From Kaistia adipata DSM 17808 (GTDB lineage Bacteria; Pseudomonadota; Alphaproteobacteria; Rhizobiales; Kaistiaceae), in the NCBI RefSeq assembly GCF_000423225.1, contig NZ_KE383991.1, positions 878,217-942,216 on the forward strand: a stretch of 64,000 bases of DNA, given 5' to 3'. Each line of letters opens with the position of its first letter. The stretch's first letter is position 1. The notes beneath the pieces were generated by a model. It was not told where the DNA came from. It saw only the letters and a list, made by a program, of their open reading frames with translations, and made no database searches. The translations under genes and the position numbers were made by a program. Shown one piece after another: positions 26,348 to 38,173 of the stretch.

Positions 26348-27130
26348 ATGCCTCCGACGCGACAGACCGCCATCCTCGAGATCGCCAAGCAGCGCGGCCG
26401 CGTTCTGGTCGATGAGCTCGCCGCCCAGTTCGGCGTGACGCCGCAGACGATCCGCAAGGACCTGAACGATCTCTGCGACCGCAAGCTGATGGCCCGCACG
26501 CATGGCGGCGCCATCCTCGCCTCCGGCGTCGAGAATGTCGGCTACGAGGCGCGCTCGCAGATCGCCGCGCGCGAAAAGGCGGCGATCGGCCAGGCGGTGG
26601 CGGCGATCGTGCCGAACGAGGCGTCGCTGTTCATCAACATCGGCACCACCACCGAGGCGGTGGCGCAGGCGCTGCTGCAGCATCAGGGCCTGATGGTGAT
26701 CACCAACAACATCAACGTCGCCCACATCATGCGGCCCTATCCGCAGATCGAGGTGGTGATCGTCGGCGGCGTCGTGCGCAGCTCCGATGGCGGCATCGTC
26801 GGCGAGGCGGCGATCGACTTCATCCGCCAGTTCAAGGTTGACTACGCCATCGTCGGCACCTCGGCGATCGACGAGGACGGCTCGCTGCTCGACTACGACT
26901 TCCGCGAGGTGAAGGTGGCGCAGGCGATCATCGCCAATGCCCGCCACGTCATCCTCGCCTCGGACTCGACCAAGTTCGACCGCACCGCCCCCGTCCGCAT
27001 CGGCAGCCTGAAGCAGATCCGCACCTTCGTCACCGACCATTGCCCGAGCGAGCGGATCCGCGCCATCTGCGCCGAAAACGACGTCGAGCTGGTCGAGGCG
27101 CAGCCGCAGATGGCGCGCCAGGGCGACTGA
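26348..27130 (+). CDS. glpR: DeoR-family glycerol regulon repressor
   Basis: This 260-residue DeoR regulator begins directly with the winged helix-turn-helix (TAILEIAKQRGRVLVDELA, then FGVTPQTIRKDL at 28-39) and continues into the sugar-phosphate-sensing domain with NIGTTTEAVAQALL, TNNINVAHIM, VGGVVRSSDGGIVGEAA and ASDSTKFDR. GlpR is inactivated by glycerol-3-phosphate. The ribosome site is weak; an upstream ATG at 26294 is possible but lacks homology. It heads the glycerol locus, 268 bp before glpD. Confidence 0.9.
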   Translation: MPPTRQTAILEIAKQRGRVLVDELAAQFGVTPQTIRKDLNDLCDRKLMARTHGGAILASGVENVGYEARSQIAAREKAAIGQAVAAIVPNEASLFINIGTTTEAVAQALLQHQGLMVITNNINVAHIMRPYPQIEVVIVGGVVRSSDGGIVGEAAIDFIRQFKVDYAIVGTSAIDEDGSLLDYDFREVKVAQAIIANARHVILASDSTKFDRTAPVRIGSLKQIRTFVTDHCPSERIRAICAENDVELVEAQPQMARQGD

Positions 27131-27300
27131 CCACCCCATCCTCGCTGCGGCGCACGCGCCCGCCCCGAACCCTGCCCTGCCGTCGCCGCCCGCCCCGCGC
27201 CACCGGACGGTGGCGCGCGCCGCCATGCCGATCGCGCGATATCGCTGACATTGCAACGGCCTGGATGATGGCCGGGCGCGCGCCCGGCGCCGCCGCCCAC

Positions 27301-27349
27301 TTTCGCTTGACGCGCGTTCAGCTTCGTTTATTCTCGGTTTCGAGTTTCG
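27301..27349. promoter_or_regulatory. TTTCG motifs in the glpD promoter region
   Basis: TTTCG occurs at 27301-27305, 27338-27342 and 27345-27349, with CTTCGTTTA at 27322-27330. The cluster overlaps where the glpD promoter should lie and resembles the motif before glpR. It is a candidate GlpR operator. Confidence 0.4.
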
Positions 27350-27398
27350 GAATGAACCATTTATGCTGCGCCGCACAGGAGAGCGCCGCGTCGTGACC

Positions 27399-28913
27399 AT
27401 GTTCGACATCTTCATCATCGGCGGAGGCGTGAATGGCTGCGGGATCGCGCGCGACGCGATCGGCCGCGGCTATTCGGTCGGCCTCGCCGAGATGGACGAT
27501 CTCGCCAGCGGCACCTCCTCCCGCTCGACCAAGCTGGTGCATGGCGGGCTGCGCTATCTCGAGCATTACGAGTTCCGCCTGGTGCGCGAGGCGCTGATGG
27601 AGCGCGAGGTGCTGTGGTCGAACGCGCCGCACATCATCTGGCCGCTGCGCTTCGTGCTACCGCACCACAAGGGCCTGCGCCCGGCCTGGCTGCTGCGCCT
27701 CGGCCTGTTCCTCTACGACCATCTCGGCGGCCGCAAGCTGCTGCCGGCGACGAAGGCGCTTGACCTGACGAAGGACGCCACCGGCGCGCCGCTCAAGGGC
27801 GATTTCCGGCTCGGCTTCGAATATTCCGACTGCTGGGTCGACGACGCCCGCCTGGTCGTGCTGAACGCCCGCGACGCGCTCGACCGCGGCGCCGAAATCC
27901 TGACCCGCACCCGCGTCGTGAAGGCGGAGCGGATCGGCGACCACTGGCGGATCACCCTCGCCGACACGGTGAGCGGCGAGACGCGGCAGGTCGAGGCGCG
28001 CCTGCTGATCAACGCCGCCGGCCCCTGGGCCGACCGCGTGCTGCGAGAGCTGCCCGGCGCCGATGCCGGCCATCATGTGCGCCTGGTCCAGGGCAGCCAC
28101 ATCGTCGTGCCGAGGATGTTCGACCACGACCGCTGCTACATCTTCCAGAACGCCGACGGCCGCATCATCTTCGCCATTCCCTACGAGGATGATTTCACCC
28201 TCATCGGCACCACCGACCGCGACTACCAGGGCGAGCTGAAGGACATCGCGATCTCGTCGGAGGAGACGGATTATCTCTGCGCGGCGGCGAGCGAGTATTT
28301 CAAGAAGCCGGTGCGGCGCGAGGACATCGTCTGGAGCTATTCCGGCGTCCGCCCGCTCTATGACGACGGCGCCACCAGCGCCCAGGAGGCGACGCGCGAA
28401 TATGTGCTGAAGGTCGACGGCGCCGCCAGCGCGCCGAAGATCATCAACGTGTTCGGCGGCAAGATCACCACCTCGCGGCGGCTGGCCGAGCATGTGATGC
28501 AGCATGTCGAGACCGTGCTCGGCAAGCGCGGCGACGCCTGGACGATGAAGGCGCCGCTGCCCGGCGGCGATTTCCCCGTCCAGGGTTTCGACGCGCTCGT
28601 CGCCGGCCTCGCCGCCGACTATCCCGCGCTCGATCGCGCCCTCGTCCAGCGGCTCGCCCGCCATTACGGCACGCGCGCCCGGCACATCCTCGGCCCGGCC
28701 AGGACGGAGGCCGATCTCGGCCATGCGTTCGGCGCCGGGCTCACGGAAGCGGAAGTTCACTATCTCATCGACCAGGAATGGGCGCGGAGCGCCGCCGACA
28801 TCGTCTGGCGGCGCACCAAGCTCGGTCTTCGGATGACGGCGACGGAGATCGCCGCGCTCGACGACTTCATGCGCAATGCCATGCAGGAGAGACTACCGAC
28901 AGCGGCCCAATAG
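27399..28913 (+). CDS. glpD: glycerol-3-phosphate dehydrogenase (aerobic, FAD)
   Basis: GlpD oxidises sn-glycerol-3-phosphate to dihydroxyacetone phosphate at the inner membrane and passes electrons to quinone. The 504-residue protein has the FAD motif GGGVNGCGIARDA near 8-20, SRSTKLVHGGLRYLE near 44, the RLVQGSHIVV segment, IPYEDDFTLIGTTD, and the C-terminal DAO_C part. I take the ATG at 27399; a GTG at 27393 sits closer to AGGAGA, and an ATG at 27363 would give a longer N-terminus. No glpK is seen in the window. Confidence 0.93.
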   Translation: MFDIFIIGGGVNGCGIARDAIGRGYSVGLAEMDDLASGTSSRSTKLVHGGLRYLEHYEFRLVREALMEREVLWSNAPHIIWPLRFVLPHHKGLRPAWLLRLGLFLYDHLGGRKLLPATKALDLTKDATGAPLKGDFRLGFEYSDCWVDDARLVVLNARDALDRGAEILTRTRVVKAERIGDHWRITLADTVSGETRQVEARLLINAAGPWADRVLRELPGADAGHHVRLVQGSHIVVPRMFDHDRCYIFQNADGRIIFAIPYEDDFTLIGTTDRDYQGELKDIAISSEETDYLCAAASEYFKKPVRREDIVWSYSGVRPLYDDGATSAQEATREYVLKVDGAASAPKIINVFGGKITTSRRLAEHVMQHVETVLGKRGDAWTMKAPLPGGDFPVQGFDALVAGLAADYPALDRALVQRLARHYGTRARHILGPARTEADLGHAFGAGLTEAEVHYLIDQEWARSAADIVWRRTKLGLRMTATEIAALDDFMRNAMQERLPTAAQ

Positions 28914-28942
28914 AGAGCGCCGTATCGGGCACGGGAGGAGCC

Positions 28943-30028
28943 ATGCTCGAACTGAGGCAAGTGACCAAGAAGGTCGGAGCGGCAACGCATATCGAGGACG
29001 TCTCGCTCGTCCTCGAAAGCGGCTCGCTCAACGTGCTGCTGGGCCCGACGCTCTCCGGCAAGACGACGCTGATGCGGCTGATGGCCGGGCTCGACACGCC
29101 GACCAGCGGCGATGTGTTCATGAACGGCGCCAAGGTGACCGGCGTGCCGGTCCAGAAGCGCAACATCGCCATGGTCTACCAGCAGTTCATCAACTACCCG
29201 ACGCTGACCGTCTACGAGAACATCGCCTCGCCGCTCCGCGTCGCCGGCGTAAACCACGCCGAGATCGACCGGCGCGTGCGCCAGGCGGCGGAGCTGATGC
29301 GGCTGACGCCGATGCTGGAACGCACGCCGCTGGAGCTTTCCGGCGGCCAGCAGCAGCGCACCGCGCTCGCCCGCGCCGTGGTCAAGCGTGCCGATCTCGT
29401 CCTGCTCGACGAGCCGCTCGCCAATCTCGACTACAAGCTGCGCGAGGAACTGCGCGCCGAGCTGCCGCGCCTCTTCGCCGAGACCGGCGCCATCTTCGTC
29501 TACGCCACCACCGAGCCGACCGAGGCGCTGCTTCTCGGCGGCAACACGGCGACGCTCTCCAAGGGCCGTGTCACCCAGTTCGGACCGACGACCGAGGTCT
29601 ATCGCCGCCCGGCCGATCTGATCACCGCGACCACCTTCTCCGACCCGCCGATGAACACGCTGCGCGCGACGAAATCGGGCGGCGCCATCGCGCTCGCCGA
29701 CGGCGCCACGCTGCCGGCGACCGGCCGCCTCGCCCGCCTCGGCGACGGCGCCTACCTCTTCGGCTTCCGTCCGCACGACCTGCATCTCGAGCCGGGCGCG
29801 GGCGACACCATCGCCGTGCCGGCGACGGTCGCGATCACCGAGATCACCGGGTCGGAAAGCTTCGTCCATCTCGACGCGCCGGATGGCCGCTGGGTCGGAC
29901 TGATGCACGGCATCAAGCCGATCGAGATCGGCGCCCGCGTCGAGGTCCGGCTCGATCCGGAACGCTTCTTCGTGTTTTCCGCCGACAGCGGCCGCGCCGT
30001 CGTGACGCCACCGGCGGCCGCCGCCTGA
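28943..30028 (+). CDS. glpS: glycerol ABC transporter ATP-binding protein GlpS
   Basis: One of two different ATPases of the rhizobial glycerol importer GlpSTPQV. The 361-residue CUT1-type protein has an unusual Walker [10 protein letters not shown] (about 34-42), signature LSGGQQQR near 130, Walker [13 protein letters not shown] and a C-terminal TOBE-like regulatory part ([13 protein letters not shown]). GGGAGGAGCC precedes the ATG. It is 29 bp after glpD and 12 bp before glpT, so part of the glp operon. Confidence 0.92.
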   Translation: MLELRQVTKKVGAATHIEDVSLVLESGSLNVLLGPTLSGKTTLMRLMAGLDTPTSGDVFMNGAKVTGVPVQKRNIAMVYQQFINYPTLTVYENIASPLRVAGVNHAEIDRRVRQAAELMRLTPMLERTPLELSGGQQQRTALARAVVKRADLVLLDEPLANLDYKLREELRAELPRLFAETGAIFVYATTEPTEALLLGGNTATLSKGRVTQFGPTTEVYRRPADLITATTFSDPPMNTLRATKSGGAIALADGATLPATGRLARLGDGAYLFGFRPHDLHLEPGAGDTIAVPATVAITEITGSESFVHLDAPDGRWVGLMHGIKPIEIGARVEVRLDPERFFVFSADSGRAVVTPPAAAA

Positions 30029-30040
30029 AGGGAGGATGAG

Positions 30041-31132
30041 ATGGCCAGGATCGATCTTCGCAATCTCGCCCACGCCTACGGACCGAACCCGAGGGAGCCG
30101 CGCGCCTATGCGCTGAAGCCGCTCAACCACACCTGGGAAGATGGCGGCGCCTATGCGCTGCTGGGGCCGTCCGGCTGCGGCAAGACCACGCTCTTGAACA
30201 TCATTTCCGGCCTGATCACGCCGAGCCAGGGCCAGGTGCTGTTCGACGGCGTCGACGTCACGGCCATGCCGACCGAGGCGCGCAACATCGCGCAGGTGTT
30301 CCAGTTCCCGGTCATCTACGACACGATGACGGTCTACGACAATCTCGCCTTCCCGCTCAGAAACCGCCGCGTTCCGGCGCCGGCCGTCGATGCGCGGGTG
30401 CGCGAGATCGCCGCCATGCTGGAAATGACGGACGTGCTCCGGAAGCGAGCCCGCGGGCTGACCGCCGACGCGAAGCAGAAGATCTCGCTCGGCCGCGGCC
30501 TCGTCCGCTCCGATGTCGCCGCCATCCTGTTCGACGAGCCGCTGACCGTCATCGACCCGCTGCTCAAATGGCAGCTCCGCTCGCAGTTGAAGCAGCTGCA
30601 CAAGAAGTCCGGCTACACCATGGTCTATGTCACGCATGACCAGACCGAGGCGCTGACCTTCGCCGACAAGGTGGTGGTGATGTTCGACGGCGAGGTGGTG
30701 CAGATGGGCACGCCGGCGGAACTGTTCGAGCGGCCGGCGCACACCTTTGTCGGCTATTTCATCGGCTCGCCCGGCATGAACGTGCTCGCCGCCGAGGTCG
30801 ACGGCACGGTCGCGACCGTCGACGGCCGGGAGATCCGCCTGCCGCGCGCCTATGGCAAGTCGACGCCCGACCGCAAAGTCGAGCTCGGCATCCGGCCGGA
30901 ATTCGTGCGGGTCGCCCGCGGCCAGGGCCTGCCGGTGACGATCCGCAAGGTCGAGGATGTCGGCAGCTACAAGATCGCCCGCCTGGCGCTCGGCCAGCGC
31001 GAGATCGCCGCGGTCGCGCCGGAGGGAACCGAGTTCCCCGCCGACGACGTCGGCGCCGTGTTTGATCCCGCGCATCTGAACGTCTATGTCGACGGCCACC
31101 TCGTCGACGGCACGCCGGTCCGGGGAGCCTGA
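30041..31132 (+). CDS. glpT: glycerol ABC transporter ATP-binding protein GlpT
   Basis: The second ATPase (363 residues) has a standard Walker A, GPSGCGKTT near 43-51, Walker B ILFDEPLTVIDP, switch His in VTHDQTEA and a C-terminal regulatory part (LGIRPEFVRVARG). The ABC signature is degenerate: LTADAKQKISLG replaces the usual LSGGQ. With GlpS having an altered Walker A, the heterodimer probably has one fully competent site. GGGAGGATGAG precedes the ATG. Despite the name it is unrelated to the E. coli GlpT antiporter. Confidence 0.92.
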   Translation: MARIDLRNLAHAYGPNPREPRAYALKPLNHTWEDGGAYALLGPSGCGKTTLLNIISGLITPSQGQVLFDGVDVTAMPTEARNIAQVFQFPVIYDTMTVYDNLAFPLRNRRVPAPAVDARVREIAAMLEMTDVLRKRARGLTADAKQKISLGRGLVRSDVAAILFDEPLTVIDPLLKWQLRSQLKQLHKKSGYTMVYVTHDQTEALTFADKVVVMFDGEVVQMGTPAELFERPAHTFVGYFIGSPGMNVLAAEVDGTVATVDGREIRLPRAYGKSTPDRKVELGIRPEFVRVARGQGLPVTIRKVEDVGSYKIARLALGQREIAAVAPEGTEFPADDVGAVFDPAHLNVYVDGHLVDGTPVRGA

Positions 31133-31134
31133 GC

Positions 31135-32908
<1,774 letters not shown>

Positions 32909-32909
<1 letters not shown>

Positions 32910-33190
32910 TGAACTTCGCCTGGATGGCCTGGACGGCGCCGACCGCGATCTTCTTCGCGACGATCTTCCTGATCCTCGTCGGCATGGGCGTCTGGGAATA
33001 TGCCCGCCCCGGCGGCGCGCCCCGTGTCGGCATCCTGCGCTTCGAGACGACGCGCGGCGACCGGCTGTTCGTTTCGCTGCTCGGCAGCGCCTTCATCTGC
33101 CTCGCCTGGCTCGGGCTGGTCGGCCCGAACCTGTGGTGGGCGCTCGGTCTCTCTCTCGTCTATGCGGTCCTGGTGTTCCGCTGGGTGTGA
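32909..33190 (+). CDS. glpU: DUF2160 small membrane protein of the glycerol transporter operon
   Basis: This 93-residue protein has two to three hydrophobic segments (about 8-28, 55-75, 74-92) and belongs to the DUF2160 family always found between the permeases and binding protein of this transporter type. Its start overlaps the glpQ stop. In Rhizobium leguminosarum the equivalent gene is called glpU and its role is unknown; it may help transporter assembly. Confidence 0.85.
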
Positions 33191-33201
33191 GAAGGAAGGA
33201 T

Positions 33202-33230
33202 GGCGCGGCCATTTCGTAGATGGCCGCGCC
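33202..33230 (+). other. intra-operon hairpin before glpV
   Basis: An 11-bp perfect inverted repeat (GGCGCGGCCAT / ATGGCCGCGCC, 7-base loop) lies in the 72-bp gap before glpV, without a T-run. It likely shapes decay of the operon message and favours abundant binding protein. Confidence 0.55.
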
Positions 33231-33262
33231 GTGTCGCTAGAAAACCCTTGGGAGGATTCCAC

Positions 33263-34999
<1,737 letters not shown>

Positions 35000-35021
35000 C
35001 CTCGCCTCCTCTCCGTCATCG

Positions 35022-35051
35022 GGCCGGACCGCGCGAGCGGCCCGGCCTTTT
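35022..35051 (+). terminator. rho-independent terminator of the glp operon
   Basis: GGCCGGACCGC, loop GCGA, then GCGGCCCGGCC with one A/C mismatch, directly followed by TTTT. It begins 22 bp after the glpV stop. Confidence 0.8.
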
Positions 35052-35106
35052 GCCGGCGAAACGCCATGCTGGCACTCTAAAAAACGCAACCATGGGAGGA
35101 GAAACC

Positions 35107-35205
35107 ATGCGCAGGACCTATGAAAGGCCGAGCCTCGCCAAGGCCACGCAGCTGCAGAAGATCGTCGCCGTGTCATCCCCGGCCGGCGGCGGCGGCCGCG
35201 GCTAG
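35107..35205 (+). CDS. orphan RiPP-precursor-like 32-residue peptide
   Basis: A short gene with an excellent ribosome site (GGGAGGAG, 6 bases before the ATG) codes for 32 residues. The N-terminal part TYERPSLAKATQLQKI contains Y-x-x-P-x-L, the leader motif bound by the RiPP recognition domain in lasso-peptide systems. The tail is SSPAGGGGRG. The glycine four residues after the Leu, typical of lasso leaders, is Thr here. No maturation enzymes are nearby. It resembles short putative RiPP precursors annotated in other Hyphomicrobiales. Its own transcript probably starts after the glp terminator. Function unknown. Confidence 0.6.
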   Translation: MRRTYERPSLAKATQLQKIVAVSSPAGGGGRG

Positions 35206-35317
35206 CCATCGGCGGTGCCCTTCGGGGCACCGCTTCCCAAGCCGGCATCGCGACCCGCGCGACCAGCGCCACGCTGGGCGCCGACGCGTTCTTGCGGTCC
35301 TGGCTGGCGTCCGGGGC

Positions 35318-35572
35318 TCAGCCCTGCAACGCCGCATCGATCATGGCTGAAAAGACCCGTCCCGGCTTCTTCCCGTCCAGAGGCGCATCGCCGACGAGAC
35401 CGCCCCGGAAGATCATTTCCTCGCTCGGTTGTCGCATGGCTGCGATCGCCGCGCGGGCATGTGGCTCGAAAGCTCGCCAGCCCCGCATCTCGTCGGGCGC
35501 GGGGCGGGCCGGATCGTCACGCTCGGCCTCATAGATCGCCATGGCGACGCGCTGGACCATTTGATTGCTCAT
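35318..35572 (-). CDS. hypothetical protein, 84 residues
   Basis: The ATG is preceded by AGGAG at good spacing (AGGAGCCCGTC). The protein begins MSNQMVQRVAMAIYEAE and continues with charged, partly helical segments (ARAAIAAMRQPSEEMIFRGG). Similar short alphaproteobacterial proteins are annotated only as hypothetical. No membrane segment or signal peptide is visible. It faces the RiPP-like gene across 112 bp. I do not recognise a function. Confidence 0.6.
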   Translation of the reverse strand: MSNQMVQRVAMAIYEAERDDPARPAPDEMRGWRAFEPHARAAIAAMRQPSEEMIFRGGLVGDAPLDGKKPGRVFSAMIDAALQG

Positions 35573-36321
35573 GACGGGCTCCTTTCTGCCCTTATGAGAT
35601 GGCGAGCCGGGCCAGCAAAGACAATCGGCTGGCTGATCAAATCCGTCCGAAAAGCGCGGGCCGGCCGCCCGCGCGGGCGATCCCGCCGCCTCGCCGCCGC
35701 GGCTCCGGCGATCCCGCGCCGGCCCTCTCGCGTCGCGGCGCGGATCAACCCTCCCGCGCGGCCCGCATCATCGCTTCTTCCTATTGACGTAACGACAAGC
35801 CCGTACCACGTTCCTCTCGCAACACGAACTCGCAAACACCTACGCCGAGTGCACGTTGCGGCCCGCCGGTGCCTGCCAAGATCACCGGCGGGCACCCATC
35901 ACGGCCCTGCCGCGACCGAGACACGCGCGCGGCGATTTCTCCACTCCGACCTGACGCAGCGTTCCGACCGAACCGGGCCGATTCGATAGGGCATACATGC
36001 CAACAGGGATCGGATTGCCGTAGGGCAAGCCCTGTCGAACCGACGGAATCGCGATTTTGCAACCTGTTGCAATCAAGTCACACGCCGAATTGACGGGCCA
36101 TATGGACAACCGGGATTCCAAAAAATCGAAATAAGTCAGAAGGATTCTGCAGAATCGATAAGGTGTCCAGAATTGACATTCGCGAACCAATTGAAAACGC
36201 TACGTCACCTGAATGCAGCCTGATGCAACCGCGCCACAGCCAGAAGGCAGCCGATCGATTAAGTCTCGAGACATAGACGAGGCGGACGCAACGTCAGCCT
36301 GAATGGCTCAAGGGGCTCAAC
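35573..36321. other. 749-bp gene-free region upstream of the porin
   Basis: The first 200 bp are very GC-rich; from about 35780 base composition drops. I see no supported gene. Symmetric elements are present: GGCATACATGCC near 35989, TTGCAACCTGTTGCAA at 36057-36072 and GATTCTGCAGAATC at 36143-36156, and a TTGACA at 36173 without a well-spaced -10. The region probably carries porin regulation and a long leader. Confidence 0.5.
36057..36156. promoter_or_regulatory. two palindromes upstream of the porin gene
   Basis: TTGCAAC-CT-GTTGCAA (36057-36072) is a 7+7 palindrome with a 2-bp centre, and GATTCTGCAGAATC (36143-36156) is perfect over 14 bp. Both lie in the AT-richer segment 165-265 bp before the porin start and look like dimeric regulator sites; the regulators are unknown. 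Confidence 0.4.
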
Positions 36322-37068
36322 ATGAAGTTTCTGGTACGCAGCATCACCGCCGCTTCGGTTCTCGCGCTCGGCATCGGCGCCGCCCAGGCCGCGGACCTGA
36401 CCTACGAACCGGCGCCCGTCGCCGCGCCGGAAGTGTTCAACTGGACCGGCTTCTATATCGGCGTGCATGGCGGCGTCGCCGCCGGCGACTTCAAGTATCC
36501 GTTCAGCGCCAACTTCTTCGATGATTTCGGCTTCAACGGTGAACTTGAGCAGGACGCCAGCGGCGGCTTCGGCGGCGCACAGATCGGCTACAACTGGCAG
36601 TTCAACACCAACTGGGTGATCGGCGTCGAGGCCGACATCGCCGCCTCGTCCTACGAGGGCAAGGTCTCCGGCAACGTCAATTCCGGTGGCGACTTCATCA
36701 ACGCCGAAGCTGGCTCGGAAGTCGAGTGGTTCGGCACGGTCCGCGGCCGCCTCGGCTACGCGATCGACAATTTGCTGCTCTACGGCACGGGCGGTCTCGC
36801 CTATGGCGACGTCAAGTCGTCGATCGACGTCAGCAGCTCCGAGTTCGCGCCCTTCGGCGCCTCCGTCTCGGATACCGAGTACGGCTGGACGATCGGCGCC
36901 GGCTTCGAATACGGCATCACCAAGAACATCACGCTCAAGACCGAATATCTCTATGTCGATCTCGGTAGCCAGGATCTGTTCAACTACAACGACGAAGGCA
37001 TCAACGTGAACCTCGAATCCGAGACGAAGTTCCACACGCTCAAGGCCGGCCTGAACTACAAGTTCTGA
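36322..37068 (+). CDS. outer-membrane beta-barrel protein (Omp25/Omp31-like)
   Basis: The 248-residue protein has a signal peptide cleaved near AQA-AD (residue ~24), a short proline-rich link, then the WTGFYIGVHGG first strand typical of the Omp25/31 family. It continues with alternating aromatic strands (IGYNWQFNTNWVIGVEADI, GRLGYAIDNLLLYGTGGLAYG) and ends in the aromatic LKAGLNYKF needed for outer-membrane insertion. An eight-stranded barrel is expected. It is monocistronic with a strong terminator just downstream. Confidence 0.93.
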   Translation: MKFLVRSITAASVLALGIGAAQAADLTYEPAPVAAPEVFNWTGFYIGVHGGVAAGDFKYPFSANFFDDFGFNGELEQDASGGFGGAQIGYNWQFNTNWVIGVEADIAASSYEGKVSGNVNSGGDFINAEAGSEVEWFGTVRGRLGYAIDNLLLYGTGGLAYGDVKSSIDVSSSEFAPFGASVSDTEYGWTIGAGFEYGITKNITLKTEYLYVDLGSQDLFNYNDEGINVNLESETKFHTLKAGLNYKF

Positions 37069-37091
37069 TCGCAGCCAGAGACTGCCATCGC

Positions 37092-37122
37092 AGGGCGGCC
37101 CACGGGCCGCCCTCATTTTTTT
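37092..37122 (+). terminator. rho-independent terminator of the porin gene
   Basis: AGGGCGGCCC and GGGCCGCCCT form a 10-bp stem with a tiny loop, followed by CA and eight T. It lies 23 bp after the stop codon. Confidence 0.92.
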
Positions 37123-37518
37123 GGTGCGCGTCCCGGACGCCGGCCGGGCGGCGGCGCCCGGCCCGATTCGGTTGAGGAGGGGCCCCGGCGCGGGCGGTCT
37201 TGACCGCCGGACCGGGCCTCGCCCTCAGGCGGCGCCTCGCCTGCGACGCGCCGGCGCGCTTCCCCCGTTTGACAATGCCGGCCATTTGGCCGAGATAACG
37301 GGGATGCTCACGATTTCCTTTGCGCGCTTCAAGATTTGCAAGGGCAGCCTGCAAACAGGCTGACGACCTGGTGCTGCGACCTGCGAAGGCAAGCGCGGCG
37401 CCAGGACAATCGAACTCACGATCTCAACATCGACATCAAGGCGGACCGGCCGGGCGTTTTGCTGCGCATATTTTGCGCGCCGCGCGGTCTGGATGCCGCT
37501 TGCCTTGGAAAGACGCAC
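37123..37518. other. 396-bp spacer after the porin terminator
   Basis: Contains a small hairpin AGCCTG-CAAA-CAGGCT at 37346-37361 and an AT-richer stretch near 37455-37475 that may be the promoter of the next small gene. No other gene is supported. Confidence 0.35.
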
Positions 37519-37725
37519 ATGACCTTCCGCTATACCTGCACGCTCCCGATCAGCGGCTCGAACAAGCTGCCCCGCTTCCGCCAGTGGGCGATGGAAAACG
37601 CCGCCGACATCCCCGTCAGCCTGCCGCCGCAGGTGCCGGCCAAGACCGAGACGCTGACGATCCGCCTGAAGTCCCTCGACGACCGCCAGACGCTGCTCGG
37701 CCGCTTCGAAGGCGTCCAGCTGTAA
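37519..37725 (+). CDS. hypothetical small protein, 68 residues
   Basis: ATG preceded by GGAAAG at 6-base spacing. The sequence MTFRYTCTLPISGSNKLPRF continues into a proline-rich middle (PVSLPPQVPAKTE) and a charged end (RLKSLDDRQTLLGRFEGVQL). No known motif, signal peptide or membrane segment. Codon use fits the genome, and longer in-frame extensions upstream have poor composition. It is probably real but unassigned. Confidence 0.5.
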   Translation: MTFRYTCTLPISGSNKLPRFRQWAMENAADIPVSLPPQVPAKTETLTIRLKSLDDRQTLLGRFEGVQL

Positions 37726-37934
37726 GGCTCCGGCTGCCGGCTTCGTCCGCCGGATCCGGGCGACGGCTTGGCCGCAAGGCATCCGTCGCCCGTGGTCGGG
37801 CGCAGCCTCCGCCCAGGCCGCGCCCGACCGAACCGGCAAGCGGGCCCAACCGCCGGTGATGACCACGCTTCTGTGCTTGCCGATCGCCGCCGATCGTCTA
37901 TACGAGGGGACGGCATGGCCGGCTGCCATGCGAC

Positions 37935-38010
37935 GGGCCTATAGCTCAATGGTTAGAGCCGACCGCTCATAACGGTCTGGTTCCAGGTTCGAGTCCTGGT
38001 GGGCCCACCA
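37935..38010 (+). tRNA. ileX: tRNA-Ile(CAU)
   Basis: The 76-nt cloverleaf has acceptor GGGCCTA/TGGGCCC (one G-U), D-stem GCTC/GAGC, anticodon stem GACCG/CGGTC with loop CTCATAA and T-arm CCAGG-TTCGAGT-CCTGG, with encoded CCA. The anticodon is CAU. Overall identity is closer to tRNA-Ile2 (the AUA decoder, whose C34 is changed to lysidine by TilS) than to either methionine tRNA; it lacks the initiator-type anticodon stem with three G-C pairs. Confidence 0.9.
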
Positions 38011-38142
38011 ATCTTCTCAACGGCTTGACCGACTTCTTCCGGGGTCTCCCTGGGCATTCGAACCGGGAGGCGGCGAAGGGCCGAGCCGGATCCGCGATCC
38101 GCCGCCCTCGGCCCAGACTCCTTGGCCTCACGCGTCGAGCAG

Positions 38143-38166
38143 CAGGGCGGCCCGAAGACCGCCCTG
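38143..38166 (-). terminator. hairpin downstream of the HdeA/B-like gene
   Basis: CAGGGCGG and CCGCCCTG form an 8-bp stem with an 8-base loop, 8 bp past the stop codon on the reverse strand. There is no T-run, so termination is only possible. Confidence 0.45.
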
Positions 38167-38173
38167 TCCGTGC

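Noticed and set aside
28760-31099. Leftward open frame opposite glpS and glpT
   Set aside because: Antisense to two ATPases with Walker motifs; the product is Arg/Asp/Gly-rich and unlike any family.
37935-38010. Reading the CAU tRNA as initiator or elongator methionine tRNA
   Set aside because: It lacks the initiator's mismatched first acceptor pair and the three consecutive G-C pairs of its anticodon stem, and its arms match tRNA-Ile2 better than elongator tRNA-Met.
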